Assembly: GCA_963811885.1 (NCBI GenBank)
Contig: CAWETB010000001.1
Coordinates: forward strand, 8,464-72,463
Direction: 5' to 3'
DNA from: Gaiellasilicea sp963811885
GTDB taxonomy: Bacteria; Actinomycetota; Thermoleophilia; Gaiellales; Gaiellaceae
Length of the DNA: 64,000 nucleotides
The position numbers and the translations under genes were made by a program. Positions 46,071-53,776 of this stretch are shown here, piece after piece; within the stretch, counting starts at the first letter, position 1; the number at the start of each line of letters is the position of its first letter. The notes beneath the pieces were generated by a model, which saw only the letters and a program-made list of their open reading frames with translations, was not told where the DNA came from and did not search any database.

Positions 46071-46436
46071 ATGACCGACGAGTCGAGACTGAACGAACAC
46101 CCCGTCCGAGGAGTCGACCGCCAGAACGGGGCCGTCGTGATCCACCTCGCCGGGGAGCTCGACCTCTACAACGCGCCCGAGATGCGCGCGGCCCTCCTCG
46201 AGCTCTGCTCGGAGCAGCCGGAACGCCTCGTCGTCGACCTTGGCGAAGTCGACTTCGTCGACTCGACCGCGCTGGGCGTCCTGATCGAGGCGCGCACGAA
46301 GCTCGAGGACCGCACCACATTCCTGCTCGCGGCGCCCGGTCTCGAGACCCATCGTGCGCTCTCGATCTCAGGGCTCGACCAGCACCTCGCAGTGCACGAC
46401 ACGGTCGACGCCGCACTCGCCGCCAGGCTGAACTAG
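46071..46436 (+). CDS. STAS domain anti-sigma factor antagonist
   Basis: ATG 46071 (or 46056) gives about 121 residues: VIHLAGELDLYNAPEMRAAL, then ERLVVDLGEVDFVDSTALGV and LAAPGLETHRALSISGLDQH. The STAS fold of the SpoIIAA/RsbV group is clear, with the phosphorylatable Ser in DSTALGVL. Such proteins bind a kinase/anti-sigma factor and free a sigma factor when unphosphorylated. No RsbW-like kinase is adjacent, so the partner is encoded elsewhere. Confidence 0.9.
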   Translation: MTDESRLNEHPVRGVDRQNGAVVIHLAGELDLYNAPEMRAALLELCSEQPERLVVDLGEVDFVDSTALGVLIEARTKLEDRTTFLLAAPGLETHRALSISGLDQHLAVHDTVDAALAARLN

Positions 46437-46479
46437 CGCCGCGGAGCCTGCCCAGCAGGCCAGGACGAACGACGCGGCT

Positions 46480-47607
46480 TCACGCGGCGCTGAGCAGCCG
46501 CTCGAGCGCGGGTTCGAGCCCGAGGGAGTCACGCAGCTCCTCGTAGGCACGGCGCACTTCGACACCCGCCGGCGCACCTTTGACGGCGCGAATGAGGACG
46601 TTCTTCGCCGTGTGCTCGAGCGGGACGAACTCGACCAGCTGCGCCCGATAACCCTGGAGCTCGAGCAGTTGCGCGCGGAGGGTGTCCGTCACGAGTGCTG
46701 CGAACCGCTCCTTCGCCAGCCCGTGCTGGAGAAGCGGGGTCAGCACCGCGCTCCGGATCTGCCTGTACGCCTCCTTCTGGCAGCACGGGACTGCCAGGAT
46801 CACGTCCGCCTGCCAGCGAACCGCCTGCGCGAGTGCATCGTCCGTGGCCGTGTCGCACGCGTGCAGGCTGACGACGAGATCGACCTTCTCGCGGGCATCG
46901 AAGCTGCCGATTTCACCCTGCTGGAAGTGAAGTCCGTCAGCACCGGAGCGGGCCGCGAGCGATGAGCATGCCTCGATCACGTCGTCCTTGAGATCGAGCC
47001 CGACGATCTCGACCTCGCGGCCGCGCAACTCGGTGAGCAGGTGGTGGATCGCGAATGTCAGGTACGACTTGCCGCAGCCGAAGTCGACGATCTGGAGCTT
47101 CCCGTCCGAGCGCAGCGCCGGAACGACGTCGTCGACGAGCTCGAGGAAGCGGTTGACCTGGCGGAACTTGTCGTAGCGGCTCTTCCGCACGGTGCCGTCG
47201 GGCGTCATCACACCGAGCTCGACGAGGAACGGGATCGGTCGACCTTCCTCGAGCAAATACCGCTTGCGCCGGTCGTGCGCGTTGGCTGACGCCGTCCTCG
47301 TCGGCGGCCGGCGCAGCACCGTTTCGCCGAGGACCTGCCAGTCCGCGACAGCCGTCTGCAGCAATCCCTGGCCATAGTCGGTAAGCAGCAGTCCGACGCG
47401 CTCGCGCGCATCGTCGGGCGGCAGATTCTCGTGGGTGACGCGGTCGGCGTGGTGCGCGGCGAACTGAAACGAGGTTTCGCCTCGAAGCTCGATGGGCTCG
47501 ACCGTGATCTTCCGCGGCAACTCGGCCGATCGAGGCTTCGAAAGGACGGCGCGGAGGAGCGGCTCGTCGGAAAACACGGTGTTCAGCAGGTCGTCGAGCG
47601 GCGTCAT
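46480..47607 (-). CDS. SAM-dependent methyltransferase, Methyltransf_32/METTL25-like
   Basis: ATG 47607, 375 residues, intact. An N-terminal region (RAVLSKPRSAELPRKITVEP) precedes the Rossmann domain with motif I KLQIVDFGCGKSYLTFAIHH, motif II EIVGLDLKDDVIEACSSLAA and the block VDLVVSLHACDTATDDALAQ and VILAVPCCQKEAYRQIRSAV. The PCCQ tetrapeptide is typical of this family. Related eukaryotic proteins modify RNA or protein, but the bacterial substrate is not known. The gene lies between a STAS gene and REP copy D. Confidence 0.85.
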   Translation of the reverse strand: MTPLDDLLNTVFSDEPLLRAVLSKPRSAELPRKITVEPIELRGETSFQFAAHHADRVTHENLPPDDARERVGLLLTDYGQGLLQTAVADWQVLGETVLRRPPTRTASANAHDRRKRYLLEEGRPIPFLVELGVMTPDGTVRKSRYDKFRQVNRFLELVDDVVPALRSDGKLQIVDFGCGKSYLTFAIHHLLTELRGREVEIVGLDLKDDVIEACSSLAARSGADGLHFQQGEIGSFDAREKVDLVVSLHACDTATDDALAQAVRWQADVILAVPCCQKEAYRQIRSAVLTPLLQHGLAKERFAALVTDTLRAQLLELQGYRAQLVEFVPLEHTAKNVLIRAVKGAPAGVEVRRAYEELRDSLGLEPALERLLSAA

Positions 47608-47630
47608 CTCCCGCCCATCTTGTCTGCTCG

Positions 47631-47665
47631 GGACGTGTCCCAGGGACTGTCCCTGGGACATGGCG
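47631..47665. repeat. REP-like palindromic repeat, copy D
   Basis: A 35-bp element in copy A orientation (GGACGTGTCC, AGGGAC-T-GTCCCT, GGGACATG), with the last four bases diverged. It lies between two minus-strand genes, one base after the stop of the disulfide oxidoreductase gene and 23 bp upstream of the methyltransferase start. Confidence 0.82.
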
Positions 47666-47666
47666 C

Positions 47667-49059
47667 TTACAGCCCCGCCGCCTCGAGCAGATACAGCCAG
47701 AGCTCGCTTCGCGTCGGGAACGTCGGGACGGCGTGAGCGAGACGCTCCAGCGGCACCTCGCCGATGACGGCGATCGTCGCCGCGTGGAGCATCTCGCCGA
47801 CCTCGAAGCCGACGAACGTGGCGCCGGCGATGACGCCGTTGACCTCGTCGATCACGAGGCGAGACGTGCCCGGCGTGTTGCGGCCGACGAAGCTCGCGCC
47901 GGCCGTTCCGCTCGTCTCGACGTCGACGGCGCGAACGACCATCCCGGCCGCCTCGGCCGAGCCGAGCGTGTGGCCGACGGCAGCGACCTGCGGATCCGTG
48001 AAGATCACGCGCGGCGAGAGCGGGCCGTCGGAGACGATCGACACGTTCTTCCCCAGGATCGCGTCCGCGGCGAGCCGGCCCTGGTACTTGCCCATGTGCG
48101 TCAGCAGGGCGCGGCCGTTCGCGTCGCCGATCGCGTAGAGCCAGTCGTGCCGCGGTGAGCGGAGGTTCGAGCCGACCTCGATCGGCTCGCCCGGCTCGAG
48201 GCCGACGGTCTCGAGACCGAGCTCGTTCGTGTTGACTCTCCGTCCGACGGCGACGAGCAGCTCCGCCCCACGCGCACTCGATCCACCGTCGAGCTCGACG
48301 ACCACGTCGTCGCCGTCCCGGGACACCCCGACCGCCCTGCTCTCCGTCCGCACCTCGACGCCGGCCTCGACCAGCGCGGCTCCGACCTCGGCCGAGGCGA
48401 AAGGCTCCTCGCGCACGATCACCCGCGGCGCGCCCTCGAGCAGCACCACGCGCGTCCCGAGCGAGGACCACGCCTGCGCCAGCTCGACGCCGACGACACC
48501 GCCGCCGAGAATGACGAGGCTCTCCGGCGGCTCCTTCGCCGTCGTCGCCTCGCGATTGCCCCAGGGGCTGACGTCGGCAAGGCCGGGGATCGGGGGCATC
48601 GCAGGACCGCTGCCGGTCGCGACGACGACCGCCCGGCGCGCGACGAGCACCTCCTCCTCGACGCGTACACGCCGCTCGCCGTCCAGCCGGCCGTGGCCGC
48701 GGACGAGCGTGACTCCGCGCTTCTCGAGCCAGGGGAGCTGCGACGTGTCGTCGCGATCGTGGATCACCTCGTCGCGGCGTGCGAGCACCGCTGCTGCGTC
48801 GAGCGCCCTCGGCCTTCAGCCCCGGAACGCGCCCGATCTCGGCGAGAAGCTCGCCAGGACGCAGGAGCGACTTCGACGGCATGCAGGCGTAGTACGAGCA
48901 CTCGCCGCCGACGAGGTGCTGCTCGACGAGCGCGACGTCGACGCCGGCTTCGCCCAGACGCCCCGCGACGACCTCGCCCGCCGGTCCGGCGCCGATCACG
49001 ACGACGTCGAAGCTTCTTTCGGCCACGGCCGAGTCTGACACATCGGCGTATGCGACCAT
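47667..49059 (-). CDS. pyridine nucleotide-disulfide oxidoreductase (dihydrolipoamide dehydrogenase-like), one frameshift
   Basis: ATG 49059: FDVVVIGAGPAGEVVAGRLG (FAD site), then VGGECSYYACMPSKSLLRPG with the redox pair C-x4-C. A shift near 48815 follows. Later: SLVILGGGVVGVELAQAWSS (NAD site), then WLYAIGDANGRALLTHMGKY (second FAD site) and the dimer domain FTDPQVAAVGHTLGSAEAAG. At the C-terminus the catalytic HPT is VPT (LAHAVPTFPTRSELW), so the general-base His of lipoamide dehydrogenase is absent. It may act as another NAD(P)H-dependent disulfide or quinone reductase. Its start is 6 bp from the divergent flavin reductase start. Confidence 0.85.
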
Positions 49060-49065
49060 CCGGAC

Positions 49066-49554
49066 GTGAGTGCGACCCTCGACGCACAGGAGCTGCGCCG
49101 GCTGATGGCGAGCTGGGCGACCGGCGTCGCCGTCGTCACGAGCACTGACGGCTCGGGCCCGAGGGGCGCGACGACGAATGCGCTGACCTCGCTCTCGCTC
49201 GAACCGCTGCTCGTGCTCGTCGCCCTCGATCACTCCTCGAACACGCTCGATGCCGTCCGCAACTCGGGCCGCTTCTGCATCAACGTCCTCGCGGCGGGTC
49301 AGGAGGACATCGCGCGGCGGTTCGCGACGAAGGCGACCGGAGAGGAGAAGCTCGCGGGCGTCGCTCACGAGCTCGTCGACGGCGTCCCCGTTCTCGGCGG
49401 CGCGGTCGCGTGGCTCGCGTGCGAGCTCGACCAGGAACTCGTCGGCGGCGACCACACGATCCTGATCGGCCGCCCGCTCGAGGCCGGCACCGACCCCGCC
49501 GCGCAGCCGCTCGTGTTCTATGGCGGCCGCTTCCACGCCGGCTCCTTCGACTGA
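49066..49554 (+). CDS. flavin reductase-like FMN-binding protein
   Basis: GTG 49066, 162 residues: LRRLMASWATGVAVVTSTDG, then GATTNALTSLSLEPLLVLVA, then SGRFCINVLAAGQEDIARRF and ACELDQELVGGDHTILIGRP. This is the split-barrel flavin reductase domain that supplies reduced flavin to monooxygenases, or acts as a stand-alone FMN protein. The final GGRFHAGSFD is intact. Only 6 bp separate it from the divergent oxidoreductase start, so one short region must serve both. Confidence 0.88.
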   Translation: MSATLDAQELRRLMASWATGVAVVTSTDGSGPRGATTNALTSLSLEPLLVLVALDHSSNTLDAVRNSGRFCINVLAAGQEDIARRFATKATGEEKLAGVAHELVDGVPVLGGAVAWLACELDQELVGGDHTILIGRPLEAGTDPAAQPLVFYGGRFHAGSFD

Positions 49555-49578
49555 CCGGAACGGACGAGAAGCTCGCTT

Positions 49579-49595
49579 TCACCCTGCCAGGGTGA
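49579..49595. promoter_or_regulatory. 17-bp palindromic operator candidate
   Basis: TCACCC-TGCCA-GGGTGA, a perfect 6-bp-arm dyad, followed by CGCCGTGTCAC, a continuation also seen after the copy at 62571 (GGCCGTGTTCAC). It lies 54 bp upstream of the likely start of the next gene. Confidence 0.6.
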
Positions 49596-49649
49596 CGCCG
49601 TGTCACTCCCCGGCCGGGCAGAGTCCAGCCAACGCTGCGAGGGAACGAG

Positions 49650-49880
49650 CTGACGACGGAACGCTACGAAATCCGGATCAAAGGTCGTGTGAGCGAAGAG
49701 ACCGCCTTCGCCTTCGACGGCCTGAGCGTGGATGTGCGCCCTGTCGAGACGGTGCTGCACGGTGACATCACCGACCAGGCGGCGCTTCACGGCCTCCTCG
49801 ACCGCGTCGCCGACCTCGGTCTCGAGCTGATCGAGGTTCGTCGCCTTCCGGACGCTCCGAGCGGCATCGGGGACGCCGCG
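49650..49880 (+). CDS. small conserved protein (YEIRIKGR type), about 76 aa
   Basis: The coding signal begins before the first usual start (GTG 49689): TTERYEIRIKGRVSEETAFA then VDVRPVETVLHGDITDQAAL and LDRVADLGLELIEVRRLPDA. This is a short actinobacterial family that usually starts just before YEIRV. A CTG at 49650, after GAGGGA, is the only upstream candidate, so a rare CTG start or a changed ATG is possible. The frame continues without a stop into the next gene; a TGA in the ATGA at 49881 lies in another frame. The function is unknown. The operator candidate at 49579 lies upstream. Confidence 0.6.
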
Positions 49881-50989
49881 ATGAGCTCGAGGACACGCAT
49901 GATCCTCGCCCGCGTGCTCGTGGTCTTGGCCACGCTCTTCGCCATCGTGGGCCTGCTCGCGGGCTACGTCCGCTACCAGGCGCTCGACAACGAGACCTTC
50001 AGCAATTCGGCCGAGGACCTGATCGAGAACGAAACGATCCGCGATCAGATCGCGCTCCAGCTCGTCGACTCCCTGTATGCGAACGTGGACGTCGCAGCCG
50101 CGCTCGAGGAACGTCTCCCACCGGATCAGAAGGGGCTCGCTGCCCCGATTGCCGCGGTCGCGAGACAGCTTGCCGACCGGGCGGCGGTCCGAGTGCTCGA
50201 GCGCCCGCGGGCGCAGGAGCTCTGGGTGCGCTCGCTGTCGGTCACCCACGAGCAGCTGCTGCGCGTGCTCAACGACGATCTGACGAACGTCTCGACGGAG
50301 GGCGGCGTCGTCGTCCTGAACCTCAGGCCACTCGTGGTCCAGCTCGGCGACCAGGTCGCGATCGTCGGCCGGGTCGCCCAACGGCTCCCGGCCGATGCGG
50401 GGCTGATCGAGGTCATGGACGCCAAGCAACTGGAGACGGCACAGGACATCACCGGGTTGCTGGACACCCTCGGTCGCTTCATCTGGTTCGTCCCGCTTGC
50501 CTTCGCGGCGCTCGCGATCTGGCTCGCGGGTGACCGGCGCCGGTCGATCGTGCGGTCGCTCGCGATCGGAGCGATCATCGCCGGCACGCTGGTCCTCGTC
50601 GCGCGCAGCGTCGCCGGCAACTACCTCGTCGACAACCTCGTGAAGTCGGATCGGTCCGGCCGGCGGCGAGCGATACGTGGGAGATCCTGACAGCGCTCCT
50701 CCGCGACGGTGCCCGGACCCTCGTCGGCGTCGGGCTCGTGCTCCTGATCGGCGTCTGGCTCGTCGGTCCCGGGGCGAGAGCGACAGCGATTCGGCGCCGC
50801 CTCGCGCCGTGGCTCGAGCGTCCGGAGATCGCCTACGGCGCCGCGGCGCTCGCGCTGGTGCTGCTCGTCTGGTGGGGCCCGACGGCGCAGACGCAGCGAT
50901 GGCAGGTGGTGATCCTGTTCGCCGTCATGCTCGGACTCGGCGTCGCCGCGCTGGCCAGGGCTGCGAAAGCGGACGAAGCCGCGACCTGA
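49881..50989 (+). CDS. integral membrane protein of unknown function, one frameshift
   Basis: ATG 49881: MILARVLVVLATLFAIVGLL forms the first membrane helix. A long extracytoplasmic part contains ETFSNSAEDLIENETIRDQI and ANVDVAAALEERLPPDQKGL, then LNLRPLVVQLGDQVAIVGRV. C-terminal helices are FIWFVPLAFAALAIWLAGDR and, after a shift near 50650, TLVGVGLVLLIGVWLVGPGA and IAYGAAALALVLLVWWGPTA. The same layout is common in actinobacteria without assigned role. It is coupled to the small gene before it and carries the same upstream operator candidate, so it belongs to the proposed envelope regulon. Confidence 0.75.
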
Positions 50990-50995
50990 GGCCCG

Positions 50996-52822
50996 TCAGA
51001 CGGGGATGTGTCCCGCGACGCGGGTGCCGCGGCCGGTGCTCGAGTCAATCCGGATCGACCCGCCGACGGCCGAAAGCCGGTCGGCCAGGTTCGAGAGGCC
51101 CGTCCCGGAGTCGACCCGCGTCGGCTCGAACCCCAGCCCGTCGTCCTCGACGCTGAACTGCAGCTCGCCGTCGCCGTCGAACAGCCAGACGCTCGCGGAT
51201 GCGCCCGGTCCTGCGTGCTTGGCGACGTTCTGCAGCGCTTCCAGACAGCAGAAGTAGACGGCCAGCTCGACGGCCGACGAATGTCGGCGCAGCCCCTCGT
51301 CCGTGACGCTGATCGGGATCGCCGCCCTCTGCACCGCCGAGCGCAGCGCGGCAGCGACGCCATACTCCGCCAGCACCTGGGGATAGATCCCGCGCGCGAT
51401 GCTCTGCAGCTCGTCGAGCGCTTCGTCGAGCTCCCGCTCGAGCTCCTCGACGATCGGCTGCTCGTCGGGCTGCAACTGCTCACCCGCGAGGCTGAGATGA
51501 ACACGGAGGGCGAGGAGCCGTTGCTGGGCGGTGTCATGGAGATCGCGCCCGATTCGGCGCCGCTCGGCGTCGGCGGCGGCGAGAGCGCGCGCCTGGGAGC
51601 GCCGGAGCTGGCCCTCGAGCCGTCCCGTCTCGACGGCGAGCAGCGTCGCCGTGGCAGCCGCGTCGACGAGCTCCGGGTTCTCGGCGAGGGCGTCGTCGGT
51701 GTCGAGGGCGGCGACGGGCAGGCCGTCGCGACGGACTTCCGTCCACTGCCGGCCCGGGACCTGGAGCGTCCGCGCCAGCTCGCCGCCCTCCGCGTCGCGG
51801 AAGTGTTCGGCGGCGGGATCCCAGTAGCCGAGCCGCAGCGACGGGTCGTCGAGTGCGTCGGCCACGATCCCATGCCAGCCCGCCGGAGTGGGCCTGTTCG
51901 CGAGCTCGCTCAGGAGGCGGCGGAAGACCTGGCCGGCGAAGAGATCCGCCTGGAGAAGGGCGATCGCAAAGCCGACCGGGAACATGATCCACATGCCGAC
52001 GAGCAGCCAGGAGAGCGCGTCGTAGGCTTCCTCACCCACCCCGATCACCAGCACGGAGAAGTAGAAGACGAAGAGCGACGGCACGAGGAGCGCCGAGGTC
52101 GCGGCGACGGGGACGAGCGTCCGCCGCTGCGGTCGCGTCGCTGCCCGGAAACGCCGGAGCCAGACCGCTGCGATGACGGCGACGATGGCCAGCCCGACGT
52201 AGGTGACGAACTTCGCCACGCCCTCGAGCAGCCCCGGCGCCGAGCCGACCTGGAACGGATTGTGGGGGCAGGCGGCGGGACACGTGGCGAGTGGTCTCCC
52301 CTCACCGACGAGCGTCGGCGAGAGGAGCAGCGACGCGCCGAAGAAGAGCGCCAGCACAAAGACCAGCGCCGCGAGCAACCGGCCGTCGGCACCGTTTTGC
52401 AGCCGGCCGGTGGAGAAGGCGAGGCAGAGGTACACGCTCATCGCGATCAGCGGTGTGATCCCGACGACGCCGATGCTGTAGATCAGCGGCACGTCGGATC
52501 CCTGCCATGAGAGCGGCCAGGACATGTATCCGAGCGCGACGAGCAGTGGGCCGAGGCGGCTGGCCGGACGGCGCCGCCACCAGAGGAGCCCGACGAGAAC
52601 CGGGGCGACAACCAGATACGTCCAGTAGGCGCTCGCTCCACGCGGGTGGACGAGGTGCTCGCTCGTCACCCCCAGCAGGAATGCCGAGACGGCGACGGGC
52701 GGAAGCGCGACCACGGCCAGCTGGCGCGCGTTCGCGGCGACCCAGTCGCGCGCCGAGCGCACACGCGTCCCTTCGGCCTCAGCCGCAGCGGTAGGGGCAT
52801 AGGCCCCGGAGGTCGTGGCCAC
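50996..52822 (-). CDS. NarL-type sensor histidine kinase (HisKA_3)
   Basis: GTG 52822, 608 residues. About eight membrane helices come first (for example LAVVALPPVAVSAFLLGVTS and GITPLIAMSVYLCLAFSTGR). HisKA_3 has the phospho-acceptor His in ERRRIGRDLHDTAQQRLLAL. The ATPase domain has the N-box CCLEALQNVAKHAGPGASAS, G1 FSVEDDGLGFEPTRVDSGTG and G2 LSNLADRLSAVGGSIRIDSS. It is divergent from the response regulator at 52934 (111 bp between starts), a standard two-component pair. The stimulus is unknown; the membrane part is of the large 7TM-like type found in LiaS/DesK-like sensors. Confidence 0.92.
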   Translation of the reverse strand: MATTSGAYAPTAAAEAEGTRVRSARDWVAANARQLAVVALPPVAVSAFLLGVTSEHLVHPRGASAYWTYLVVAPVLVGLLWWRRRPASRLGPLLVALGYMSWPLSWQGSDVPLIYSIGVVGITPLIAMSVYLCLAFSTGRLQNGADGRLLAALVFVLALFFGASLLLSPTLVGEGRPLATCPAACPHNPFQVGSAPGLLEGVAKFVTYVGLAIVAVIAAVWLRRFRAATRPQRRTLVPVAATSALLVPSLFVFYFSVLVIGVGEEAYDALSWLLVGMWIMFPVGFAIALLQADLFAGQVFRRLLSELANRPTPAGWHGIVADALDDPSLRLGYWDPAAEHFRDAEGGELARTLQVPGRQWTEVRRDGLPVAALDTDDALAENPELVDAAATATLLAVETGRLEGQLRRSQARALAAADAERRRIGRDLHDTAQQRLLALRVHLSLAGEQLQPDEQPIVEELERELDEALDELQSIARGIYPQVLAEYGVAAALRSAVQRAAIPISVTDEGLRRHSSAVELAVYFCCLEALQNVAKHAGPGASASVWLFDGDGELQFSVEDDGLGFEPTRVDSGTGLSNLADRLSAVGGSIRIDSSTGRGTRVAGHIPV

Positions 52823-52933
52823 GGCTTGAGTCTGGCGATTGCCCAGGGATTCCGCAAACGGTTTCCCCTGCAATTGGTGTCGATCTGGTGAACGGCACCG
52901 CCGGCCATCGGGGCACGGGTAGATTCTCGTGCG

Positions 52934-53620
52934 ATGGGCGACCAGCTGACAATCGCGCTCGCCGACGACTCCTACCTGATGCGCGAGGCGATCGGCCAGG
53001 TGCTGAGCGGGCTGGACGGGATCGTGGTCGCAGCCGTCTGCAGCGACGGCGACGCCCTCCTCGAGGCGGTCGACCGCGAGGCGCCGGATGTCGTCGTCAC
53101 CGACCTGCGGATGCCGCCTGGCGGGGACGGCGAGGGCATCCGCATCGCGCACCGTCTCCGCGAGACGCACGCGGACGTCGGCGTCGTCGTCCTCAGCCAG
53201 TTCGCCGAGCCGCACCACGGCGCGGCCCTGATGGCGAACGGCGCCGAGGGCCGGGCCTACCTGCTCAAGGACCGCGTCCACGACAGCCGGGAGCTCCGGA
53301 CGGCGGTCGAGATCGTCGCCCGGGGAGGGTCGCTGATCGACCCCCGCATGATGGAGCTCCTGCTCAGCGCTCAGGGCCGTCGCCGCGACTCGCCGCTCAA
53401 CGAATTGACGCCGCGCGAGCGCGACGTGCTCGCGGCCATGGCGCAGGGAAAGAGCAACGCCGCGATCGCGCAGAGCCTCGTCGTGACGACGCGGGCAGTG
53501 GAGAAGCACGTCGGCTCGATCTTCCTCAAGCTCGGGCTGCCCGACGAGTCGGTCGTCAGCAGGCGCGTTTCGGCCGTTCTGCTCTACCTCGCCGAGGCTC
53601 CGGCCGACAGCCGCAGCTGA
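52934..53620 (+). CDS. NarL/LuxR response regulator
   Basis: ATG 52934, 228 residues. Receiver: LTIALADDSYLMREAIGQVL (acidic pocket), VVVTDLRMPPGGDGEGIRIA with the phospho-Asp in VVTDLRM, and YLLKDRVHD with the conserved Lys. Output HTH: LTPRERDVLAAMAQGKSNAA and VVTTRAVEKHVGSIFLKLGL. It pairs with the divergent kinase. The intergenic region has an imperfect dyad (ATTGC ... GCAAT, 52838-52874) that could be its site. Confidence 0.93.
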   Translation: MGDQLTIALADDSYLMREAIGQVLSGLDGIVVAAVCSDGDALLEAVDREAPDVVVTDLRMPPGGDGEGIRIAHRLRETHADVGVVVLSQFAEPHHGAALMANGAEGRAYLLKDRVHDSRELRTAVEIVARGGSLIDPRMMELLLSAQGRRRDSPLNELTPRERDVLAAMAQGKSNAAIAQSLVVTTRAVEKHVGSIFLKLGLPDESVVSRRVSAVLLYLAEAPADSRS

Positions 53621-53776
53621 AACGCCCGCAGTGGTGCGCCCCCGGTCGGTTCATCGTGCGTGCACGCAGACGGGATGCCTGCATGCCCCCTTGGGGATCG
53701 CGGGAGTTGCTGGAAGACTCGAAGGAAGCCAGCCGGGCAATTCTCGGCCGTCGCAAGCCACGACCCCAGGTTGACG

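Noticed and set aside
46054..46546. Continuation of the transposase frame over the STAS gene
   Set aside because: The STAS gene is clearly coding in another frame; the transposase most likely ends near 46053 after a frame shift.
52838..52874. Imperfect dyad ATTGC...GCAAT between the kinase and response regulator genes
   Set aside because: Arms match poorly and there is only one copy, so it is noted with the regulator but not claimed as an operator.
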